Assembly: GCF_001999285.1 (NCBI RefSeq)
Contig: NZ_MLHN01000001.1
Coordinates: 83,417-147,416, forward strand
Direction of reading: 5' to 3'
Length of the DNA stretch: 64,000 nucleotides
DNA from: Rodentibacter genomosp. 1
GTDB taxonomy: Bacteria > Pseudomonadota > Gammaproteobacteria > Enterobacterales > Pasteurellaceae
Below the pieces are notes generated by a model. That model searched no databases and had not been told where the DNA came from. It saw only the letters and a list, made by a program, of their open reading frames with translations. This document shows, piece by piece, positions 55,776 through 64,000 of the stretch; within the stretch, counting starts at the first letter, position 1, and each line of letters starts with the position of its first letter. The position numbers were made by a program, and so were the translations under genes.

Positions 55776-57335
55776 TTATTCCCATTCAATTGTTGCAGGT
55801 GGCTTTCCGCTTACATCATAGACGACACGAGAGATACCATTCACTTCATTGATAATCCGGTTGGAGATTTTGCCTAATAACTCGTATGGTAAATGCGCCC
55901 AATGAGCGGTCATAAAGTCGATGGTTTCAACGGCTCGGAGAGAAACAACCCAGTCATATTTACGACCGTCCCCCATTACGCCGACGGATTTCACCGGAAG
56001 GAACACGGTGAAGGCTTGGCTGACTTTGTAATACCAATCTGCTTTGTGTAATTCTTCAATAAAAATCGCATCGGCACGGCGGAGGAGATCGCAGTATTCT
56101 TTTTTCACCTCACCTAACACACGCACCCCTAACCCCGGTCCCGGGAATGGATGGCGATTGAGCATTTCTGCAGGTAAACCGAGCGCTAAACCGATTTTAC
56201 GCACTTCATCTTTGAAAAGTTCACGCAATGGTTCGACCAAGCCAAGTTTCATATAATCCGGCAAACCACCCACATTATGGTGTGATTTGATCACATGGGC
56301 TTTGCCTGTTTTGCTGGCGGCAGATTCAATGACATCAGGATAAATCGTACCTTGTGCCAACCATTTTACATTTGGCAATTTTTTCGATTCATCATCAAAC
56401 ACATCGACGAAGACTTTACCGATGATTTTACGCTTCGCTTCCGGTTCGTCCACGCTGGCGAGTTCGCTTAGGAAACGATCTTCTGCATTCACTCGAGTAA
56501 TATTTAAGCCGAATTTATTACCGAACATTTCCATCACTTGATCGCCTTCGTTTAAGCGTAATAAGCCGTTATCCACGAAGACGCAGTGTAAGTTTTTGCC
56601 GATTGCACGGTGCAATAATAAGGCGACAACAGAGGAATCTACGCCACCTGATAAGCCTAAAATCACCTCATCATCGCCCACTTGGTTTTTAATACGGGCG
56701 ACCGCATCTTCAATAATATTTTCAGCCGTCCACTTGGTCTCACAACCACAAATGTTCACCACAAAATTCGTTAATAATTCTAAACCACTTTTGGTGTGGG
56801 TAACTTCAGGGTGGAATTGCACACCATAGAAATGGCGGCTTTCATCAGACATGGCGGCGATTGGACAAGTTGGTGTTGTACCGGTTACATTGAAGTTAGT
56901 AGGCAAACGAGTCACTTTATCGCCGTGGCTCATCCAAACATCTAACTTGTTATCGCCATCGTTGAGATTGGCAAAAAGTGCGGTCGAATTTTCCAATGAA
57001 ACAGAGGCATAACCAAACTCACGGTGATCGGAGGTTTCCGTTAAACCGCCTAATTGCATTGCCATCGTTTGCATACCGTAACAAATACCCAGCACGGGAA
57101 CACCGGCATTAAAAATATATTCCGGCGCACGTGGGCTGTTTTCCTCTGTGGTGCTTTCAGGTCCGCCGGAAAGAATAATCCCCGTTGGATTAAATTCACG
57201 AATTTGTTCTTCCGTGACATCCCACGCCCAAAGTTCGCAGTACACCCCAATTTCACGCACACGACGTGCGATCAGCTGGGTATATTGTGAACCAAAGTCG
57301 AGGATGAGGATTTTATGATGGTGAATGTTTGTCAT
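55776..57335 (-). CDS. guaA: GMP synthase (glutamine-hydrolysing)
   Basis: Converts XMP to GMP with glutamine and ATP. 519 residues: class I amidotransferase domain with [12 protein letters not shown] (catalytic Cys about 84) and FHPEVTHT, then the ATP pyrophosphatase P-loop [11 protein letters not shown] (about 230) and the dimerisation domain ending PPATIEWE. It follows guaB on the same strand with a HAD gene between them. One uptake signal inside. Confidence 0.97.
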   Translation of the reverse strand: MTNIHHHKILILDFGSQYTQLIARRVREIGVYCELWAWDVTEEQIREFNPTGIILSGGPESTTEENSPRAPEYIFNAGVPVLGICYGMQTMAMQLGGLTETSDHREFGYASVSLENSTALFANLNDGDNKLDVWMSHGDKVTRLPTNFNVTGTTPTCPIAAMSDESRHFYGVQFHPEVTHTKSGLELLTNFVVNICGCETKWTAENIIEDAVARIKNQVGDDEVILGLSGGVDSSVVALLLHRAIGKNLHCVFVDNGLLRLNEGDQVMEMFGNKFGLNITRVNAEDRFLSELASVDEPEAKRKIIGKVFVDVFDDESKKLPNVKWLAQGTIYPDVIESAASKTGKAHVIKSHHNVGGLPDYMKLGLVEPLRELFKDEVRKIGLALGLPAEMLNRHPFPGPGLGVRVLGEVKKEYCDLLRRADAIFIEELHKADWYYKVSQAFTVFLPVKSVGVMGDGRKYDWVVSLRAVETIDFMTAHWAHLPYELLGKISNRIINEVNGISRVVYDVSGKPPATIEWE

Positions 57336-57343
57336 TTTTTACC

Positions 57344-58018
57344 TTAATAAGATGAATGATGTAATTTTTGAATAATGGTTGAAATTTCGATCATATCCTT
57401 GCCACAATAATCGGCTTCGGATTGGTCAATAAGTATTCGTTTTTCTTCGTAGGCAATCACAGGAATACCGGCAGATTTTGCCGCTTGAATGCCGAAAAAT
57501 GAATCCTCAATCGCTACGGCATTTTTTGCTTGCACATCTAATTTTTTGAGGGTGTAGCGATAAATTGTCGGATCAGGCTTGCTACGTTCAAATTGTTCGC
57601 CACTGACAATAAAATCAAAGTGTTGAATGATACCACATTTCGTCAAAATAGTCTGAATATGTTCAAGGCGAGAAGAGGAGGCTACTGCCAGTTTAATATG
57701 GTGTTGTTTGGCAAAATCAATAATTTTTTGAATATCAGAACGGAAAATTGAAGGATAATCCACTTTTGAAAAAAGTTGATTGAAAAAATCAAAATAGCGT
57801 TGTTTGATTTCTTCTAATGGTAATGAAGAACCACTTAATTTTTTTACAATTTCAGGAATGTCAGACAACCCTTTTCCTACCAATTCTGAATATTCGAGTG
57901 GAGTTAAAGTGCGGTCGTGTTCTTTGATGGATTCAATAAACTGTGTTTGTAAGCCGTATTCTAAAAATTCAGTATCGACAATCACACCATCCATATCAAA
58001 GATAATTGCTTGGAGCAT
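57344..58018 (-). CDS. HAD-superfamily phosphatase, beta-phosphoglucomutase type
   Basis: 224 residues with all HAD motifs: nucleophile FDMDGVIVDTE (7-17), SSSRLEH (motif II serine), KPDPTIYRYTL and EDSFFGIQAAKSAG. Likely removes phosphate from a small sugar phosphate or nucleotide; substrate unknown. It sits between guaB and guaA, 8 bp before guaA, so GuaA expression probably depends on its transcript. Confidence 0.85.
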   Translation of the reverse strand: MLQAIIFDMDGVIVDTEFLEYGLQTQFIESIKEHDRTLTPLEYSELVGKGLSDIPEIVKKLSGSSLPLEEIKQRYFDFFNQLFSKVDYPSIFRSDIQKIIDFAKQHHIKLAVASSSRLEHIQTILTKCGIIQHFDFIVSGEQFERSKPDPTIYRYTLKKLDVQAKNAVAIEDSFFGIQAAKSAGIPVIAYEEKRILIDQSEADYCGKDMIEISTIIQKLHHSSY

Positions 58019-58091
58019 AGGGCTTCCTTATTCAGTATAAACGTTCAAATTTTGAAAAACTTTGTGAAAAATGACCGCACTTTAAACAACA

Positions 58092-58113
58092 AAAGTGGGC
58101 TAAAGCCCACTTT
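58092..58113 (-). terminator. Stem-loop after guaB
   Basis: AAAGTGGGCT and AGCCCACTTT form a 10-bp stem with a two-base loop, followed on the minus strand by a T-rich stretch. It could reduce readthrough from guaB into the HAD-guaA genes. Confidence 0.65.
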
Positions 58114-58118
58114 ACAGC

Positions 58119-59582
58119 TTACCCCATTCGATAATTCGGGGCTTCTTTAGTAATCGTCACATCGTGAACGTGGCTTTCTTTAATACCTGCACCGCTGATT
58201 CGTACAAATTCCGCTTTAGTACGAAGTTCATCAATGGTGGCACAGCCCGTTAAGCCCATACAAGAACGTAATCCGCCCATTTGTTGGTGGATAATTTCTT
58301 TTAGGTAACCTTTGTATGGAATACGTCCTTCAATACCTTCCGGCACGAGTTTGTCGGCGGCGTTATCCGATTGGAAATAGCGATCCGATGAGCCTTTCGC
58401 CATGGCACCCAATGAACCCATACCACGATAAGATTTAAAGGCACGACCTTGGTAAAGCTCAATTTCACCAGGGGCTTCTTCCGTGCCGGCAAACATTGAC
58501 CCCACCATCACACAGCTTGCACCGGCAGCGAGGGCTTTGGCAATATCACCGGAGAAACGGATACCGCCGTCAGCAATGACCGGAATACCACGATCTTTCA
58601 AGGCTTCTGCGGCATCGGCAATCGCCGTGATTTGTGGTACGCCCACACCGGTGACGATACGAGTGGTACAGATTGAGCCGGGGCCAATCCCTACTTTCAC
58701 GGCGCTTGCTCCGGCATCAGCCAAAGCAATAGCACCTTCAGCTGTCGCAATATTACCGGCGATGATAGGAAGATCTGGGTATTTGGCACGGGTTTCACGC
58801 ACACGTTGTAGCACACCTTCGGAATGACCGTGTGAAGAGTCTATTAACAATACATCGACGCCCGCCTTGACTAAAGCATCAATACGTTCTTCATTACCCG
58901 GGCCAGCCCCCACAGCCGCACCTACACGCAAACGTCCGAATTCATCTTTACAGGCGTTCGGCTTACTTTCGGCTTTTTGGTAGTCTTTTAGGGTAATCAT
59001 CCCTTTTAATTTGAAATTGTCGTTTACCACCAATACTTTTTCCACACGATTTTCATGCATTAAGTGGAAAATTTCTTCACGGGATGCCCCTTCTTTGACG
59101 GTGACTAATCGCTCTTTTGGCGTCATAAAATCCGCTACCGTTTTACTTAAATCTGAAATGAAACGGGTATCACGGCCAGTGATAATACCTACCAGATTTT
59201 TCTCCGCATCAACCACAGGATAACCCGCAAAGCCGTTTTTCTTCGTGAGTTCAGCGAGTTCTGCAAGGGTGAGGGTAGGGGACACGGTAACCGGTTCGGA
59301 AACAATACCACTCTCGAATTTTTTCACCTTACGCACACGATCAGCTTGGCGTTCAATGGACATATTTTTGTGAATAAAGCCAATCCCGCCTTCTTGTGCA
59401 AGGGAAATCGCCAATTTAGTTTCGGTGACCGTATCCATCGCCGCAGAGAGCATAGGGATATTCAGCCGAATGGTTTTAGTGAGTTGGGTTGAAAGATTAG
59501 CCGTGTTTGGAAGCACGGTAGAATGTGCCGGGACAAGAAGAACATCATCAAATGTCAGCGCTTCTTTTTTGATTCTAAGCAT
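58119..59582 (-). CDS. guaB: IMP dehydrogenase
   Basis: NAD-dependent oxidation of IMP to XMP, rate-limiting for GMP. 487 residues: barrel with [18 protein letters not shown], active-site loop [13 protein letters not shown] (Cys about 304), [18 protein letters not shown] and the flap KGSSDRYFQ; two CBS domains are inserted at about 95-200. Standard length and complete. Confidence 0.98.
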   Translation of the reverse strand: MLRIKKEALTFDDVLLVPAHSTVLPNTANLSTQLTKTIRLNIPMLSAAMDTVTETKLAISLAQEGGIGFIHKNMSIERQADRVRKVKKFESGIVSEPVTVSPTLTLAELAELTKKNGFAGYPVVDAEKNLVGIITGRDTRFISDLSKTVADFMTPKERLVTVKEGASREEIFHLMHENRVEKVLVVNDNFKLKGMITLKDYQKAESKPNACKDEFGRLRVGAAVGAGPGNEERIDALVKAGVDVLLIDSSHGHSEGVLQRVRETRAKYPDLPIIAGNIATAEGAIALADAGASAVKVGIGPGSICTTRIVTGVGVPQITAIADAAEALKDRGIPVIADGGIRFSGDIAKALAAGASCVMVGSMFAGTEEAPGEIELYQGRAFKSYRGMGSLGAMAKGSSDRYFQSDNAADKLVPEGIEGRIPYKGYLKEIIHQQMGGLRSCMGLTGCATIDELRTKAEFVRISGAGIKESHVHDVTITKEAPNYRMG

Positions 59583-59686
59583 AGCAATATTTCCGTCGTT
59601 AAAAATGAATGTTAAAAAATATTGCGGCGGGATTATACAGATTTTATATGGTGTTGAAAATGAAATTTTTAGATTTTATGCTATGA

Positions 59687-60620
<934 letters not shown>

Positions 60621-60622
<2 letters not shown>

Positions 60623-60653
60623 GTGCGGTTAAAAATTTCGCTGTTTTTAACCG
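60621..60653. terminator. Bidirectional stem-loop containing an uptake signal
   Basis: GCGGTTAAAAA (60625-60635) and TTTTTAACCGC (60643-60653) pair perfectly around 7 nt between convergent birA and the DUF5718 gene. Confidence 0.8.
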
Positions 60654-60662
60654 CAGTTAGAT

Positions 60663-61490
60663 TTAAATCACCCTTTGTATGAGAGAGGAAATATCACTCT
60701 CAAATTGCTCTTTTTCTGCCATTTCAGTGATTTGAGAATGAGAGTAGCGTTTAGCGTTATACACCGCTACAATACTGGTATCGCCAACTTGCAGGAAATG
60801 GTGTTCGCCAAAGTCGGTGTAACGTGTTGCGCCAATGCTGATAATGGCTTGTCTCGGATAATTTGCCGTTTTAAGTAATGCTGCGATATTGTTCATCGGA
60901 CCTTCATCAAGCTGATTATTCATCCGATCGATAATCCAATCCAATAATTTTTGATGAAAATAGCTATACCCCACCGCTGGGCTATCAATGCCGTACTCAT
61001 TCATTACGCCATTGCGTTTATGGAAGCAGGCGATATGGAAATTGTCCAACACACCGCCAGTGTTGAAATGATCTAAGGCTAACCAATTTGCCGCAATGCC
61101 TTTAGATTTCTCTCCCCAGTTCTTTTTCTCGCAAATTTTGCGAGCGTTTGGGCGGCGAATGGAGCAGTCGTTATAAGCGGCAAAATGAGTCGGCAAAAGT
61201 GCGGTCACTTTTCCGAGAGAATATTGAATTTCGCACATTAAGGCAATTTCAGGTTCAATTTGTAGATTATCCGCATCATTTGGGAAACGAATTTCTGAAT
61301 GGGAAAGGGGATAGGTGGACAGAAATTGATACTCGTCCAAGTTTTCACTTGGTACATAAAAAGGGAAAATCGCTTTGGGCTGCACAGCCTCTAGCGTTTT
61401 CACCTGTAAAAAATCTGCTGCCTCACCCGCTTGTTCTAAATGGCCGGCAAAATTACCCGCCACGCCTAAGCCGATAAAATTGTTATGCAT
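60663..61490 (-). CDS. DUF5718 family protein, function unknown
   Basis: 275 residues from the ATG at 61490, which has a good AAGGAG site; the start at 61580 would add an unrelated segment. No signal peptide or membrane span. It begins NNFIGLGVAGNFAGHLEQAGE, and IQPEIALMCEIQY-like and CSIRRPNARKICEKKNWG blocks resemble fumarylacetoacetate-hydrolase-type folds only loosely. I believe it matches DUF5718 but cannot assign a reaction. One uptake signal inside shows it is resident. Confidence 0.65.
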   Translation of the reverse strand: MHNNFIGLGVAGNFAGHLEQAGEAADFLQVKTLEAVQPKAIFPFYVPSENLDEYQFLSTYPLSHSEIRFPNDADNLQIEPEIALMCEIQYSLGKVTALLPTHFAAYNDCSIRRPNARKICEKKNWGEKSKGIAANWLALDHFNTGGVLDNFHIACFHKRNGVMNEYGIDSPAVGYSYFHQKLLDWIIDRMNNQLDEGPMNNIAALLKTANYPRQAIISIGATRYTDFGEHHFLQVGDTSIVAVYNAKRYSHSQITEMAEKEQFESDISSLIQRVI

Positions 61491-61740
61491 TGTATTCTCC
61501 TTGATAAAAATTGTTTGAATTTTAACGTTTAGTGAATGAAAAATCATTAAGAAATGATTTTTTGCTTTTGCTGGAAGCATTATTTATCCTCTATTTTATG
61601 TTGAGTTAAGCATTGATTTTTATTAGGCAGAATATATAGGATTGATCAAAAAAAAAACAATATATAATCAAAAATTGTTCGATTTATGAGGAGGAATGTG
61701 ATCATTTCTCAATATTTTTTACCTATTTTATGGAGGTTAT

Positions 61741-63948
61741 ATGAATAAAATGAAAAATATTGTAAACGTTAATGCCGTTGAAGAAAATTTGCCGCCAACT
61801 CAGACCGAGGGATTAGTTGATGAAAGTGTTGCCCCACAAAAAAGCACATCTATACAGGCTACGGAAGCTCAATTTGCATCTGAAAAATTACCTGAAGAAC
61901 AGTTGGAAGGAACTGTAGAAGGGAGTGAAAAAGGGGAGTCTTCATTTAAATGGTATTTTTTAGGCGGATTAGCGGCATTTGGTGGAGGCATTGCTTTATT
62001 GTCTGGTAGTAGAAGTAATGGTGGAGGGCAATCTGTTGAGAAAAAAACTGATGAGGCGCAACAAGGTTCATCAATTGAAGAGCAAAATGCAATGTTACCT
62101 CCTACATCGTTAAAACCACAACCAAGTGTGGAAAGTAAGACGGAAGAAAAAAATTAAATTCAACTAGAGCAAAATCAGCCAGAGCAAATAAAATCAGACG
62201 CTCAGTCAGAGGAAAATGTATCCGAAAAAGCGATCAGTTTGAAATCTTATCAATATGATTTTGAAGCCTTTAAAATTAACAGCCAGCTTGATAGTGATAA
62301 AGACGGTTTATTTGATGTGCTTGATCCGAATCCTCAGCGTTGGAACGTATCAGAACGGGATTTACGTACTTTTAGTACGCTTTCTTACATGGATGAAAAA
62401 GAACTTAAAGCCATTTTTAACGATAAAGAAGATTTAATCGAATGGAATAAAATTAACGAAGACAAAAAGGAAGGATTTAATCTGAGTTTTAGTGAGGAAG
62501 AGGGGAGAGATTTTGTTAAGAATTGGGAATTTGTTGAAGCTGAACATAAAGGCGATTTTTTAGGGAGTGGTTTAGATTATGCCATTTTTGGTCAAGGTAA
62601 AAAAGAGAATAGTGGCTATGAGCAATTAGTATTTTCTTTTAGAGGTTCTAAGGGTAAATGGCTCAATTTTCAAGATTGGTATGCAGATTTAAAAGCCCTA
62701 CGTGGTGTTACACCGAAGCAGGCAGAACAGATAGAAAAAGAAGAGAACATTAGAGAGTTACTAGAAAAGTCTGATTCGGTTTATGCCACAGGGCATTCGC
62801 TAGGTGGTTATTTATCTCAGTATTTTACTGCTTATGTAATGCAACAAAGCCCTGAATTACAGGCAAAAATGAAACATAGTGCGATTTTTAATCCACTGAT
62901 GCTTTTAACGACTAGAGAATCAGAGGAAGCATTGGATCTGGCTCGTATTAATAATGACCGCTTGGTTAAAGAGGAGATCAGTAATGATGATGTTACCAGC
63001 AATGTCCCATACTATAAAACCAATTCCTATGTGATTAATGGGGAGTTTTTGGCTGATGGGGGAGTACCGAGCAGTGTTGTTAGTACAGCAACTGGAGGAG
63101 GTGCAGTCATCGGAGCCATTAGTCTTGGTATACTGGGTCTTATTACTGGAGGTTTAGGCTTAGGAATTGCTGCTGGTGGGCTTATTGGTGCAGGGGTAGG
63201 CAATTCTCTTGCTAAAGAAGTAAAAGATAAAATTGGTGATGGCTTTGGGACTTACGAAAATGCTGTTCGTTTTGAACCTGAAAAAAGAGATTGGCTAGAT
63301 TCACATTCGTTGATACGCTTTTACGAGAAAACCGATAAATTGGTTGAGCATTTTTCTTTCGGTAGTCGTCACGATAAATGGCAAGATATGCCAAATGCTT
63401 ATACTCAAGATAGCGATAATGATGGTATTGCTGATGTTGTTGAGCGTTATTTCCATTCAGATCCCTATGATTCTAAGAGTACGGTTGCCTACACTCAATT
63501 ACAAGAAAATGGAAAGTCTGAAGGAGAGAGTTTGCCAACGGTTGTTTATCAATTAGGGGAACAAACTAATTTTTCTAGCCGTTCGACTGCTCAGATTGAA
63601 CATATTTTAGGGAATGATCGGGATAACCGGCTAGACGGTGGGGAGGGTAACAATATTCTTTCAGGTGGAAAAGGTAAGGATGTTTTTGTATTAGGGAATA
63701 ATGATTTTAAAAATCAAGAGCTTAATATAATTGTAGATTTTGATGCTCAAGAGGATAAGCTAGATTTATCTGTATTGGGAATTACACAACATTTCGACAG
63801 GTTATTTTCTAATGATGTGAAGGCAAATACGCTTTTACATTGGGACACAGAAAATCAAACATTAAATTATCAGGTGGACAATCAAAGTTTTGTCTTAGCT
63901 CAAATTTTGAATAAAACTGAGGTAGGTGTAGAAAATATCGTGTTTTAA
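61741..63948 (+). pseudogene. Secreted RTX-type lipase interrupted by one in-frame stop
   Basis: Reading from 61741 gives an acidic N-terminus with one membrane-like segment (FKWYFLGGLAAFGGGIALLSG, about 77-97). It meets TAA at 62155-62157 (codon 139) and continues in the same frame with IQLEQNQPEQIKSDAQSE to 63948. The second part has calcium-type DSDKDGLFDVLDPNP, a class 3 lipase motif ATGHSLGGYLSQYF (serine about 352), a glycine-rich hydrophobic stretch, DSDNDGIADVVERYF, and RTX-like DGGEGNNILSGGKGKDVF near the C-terminus, where type I secretion signals lie. About 735 codons in all. The downstream part has no ribosome site or credible start, so the stop probably inactivates it. Confidence 0.78.
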
Positions 63949-64000
63949 TGGTGATAATTTAGTCATTTAATAGCAATTTATAATTTTTTTGTAAAAAGTG

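Noticed and set aside
62239..63948. Lipase part as an independent gene starting at 62239
   Set aside because: The start would be TTG without a ribosome site, and coding-like sequence in the same frame runs upstream to the stop at 62155.

Overview
The window is a piece of a Pasteurellaceae chromosome, most likely Haemophilus or Aggregatibacter. Two things point there. The Hin-type DNA uptake signal (AAGTGCGGT and its complement) occurs throughout the housekeeping parts, often as inverted pairs that form terminators. Gene orders I recall from H. influenzae also recur: uvrD-dppBCDF, sotB-asmA-like-dcd-udk-afuABC, ffh-corB-yjjPB, oafA-like-ychF-pth-rnfH-roxA-xseA, and guaBA-birA. No rRNA or tRNA gene was recognised.

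Layout. 1-3.8 kb: the 5' part of a selenocysteine formate dehydrogenase gene (UGA plus SECIS hairpin), divergent fdhD, then a lone AfuA-like periplasmic binding protein behind a TPP riboswitch. 4.0-12.4 kb: an acquired defence island. It is built on a wrecked type I-C CRISPR-Cas locus: cas3 and cas1 broken, cas5c fused by deletion to the end of cas4, cas8c and cas7 gone, only cas2 open, and one clean CRISPR repeat left. Inserted in it are an intact OLD-family ATPase/TOPRIM nuclease, an IS1016-type element and an intact GmrSD-like (DUF262/DUF1524) protein. The island has no exact Hin uptake signal but carries a Neisseria-type uptake sequence (GCCGTCTGAA), so a Neisseriaceae source is likely.

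12.4-27.1 kb is core metabolism and transport: SOS-regulated uvrD, the dipeptide ABC operon, a sugar efflux pump, dcd, udk, and the afuA-afuBC hexose-phosphate/iron-type transporter. 27.2-36.8 kb is a surface-protein region: a DUF2827 glycosyltransferase-like protein next to a 974-residue Ser/Ala-repeat trimeric autotransporter, a Gcr-like membrane protein, then an XRE regulator, a small lipoprotein, a TbpB-barrel-like lipoprotein and its probable Slam exporter. 36.8-61.5 kb is mostly core genes: metR, azlCD, ffh, cytochrome assembly, corB-like, yjjPB, nucleobase and amino-acid transporters, a UDG-like gene, an LOS acyltransferase, ychF, pth, roxA, xseA, guaA, guaB and birA. The window ends with a secreted RTX-type lipase gene cut by a single in-frame stop.

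Three copies of a palindromic MITE-like element, bordered by uptake signals, lie between genes at 23.6, 27.1 and 45.8 kb. The points most worth a second look are the riboswitch-controlled orphan binding protein, the defence-gene succession inside the dead CRISPR locus with its neisserial signature, the XRE/lipoprotein/Slam cluster, and the repeat-rich adhesin with its neighbouring candidate modifier.
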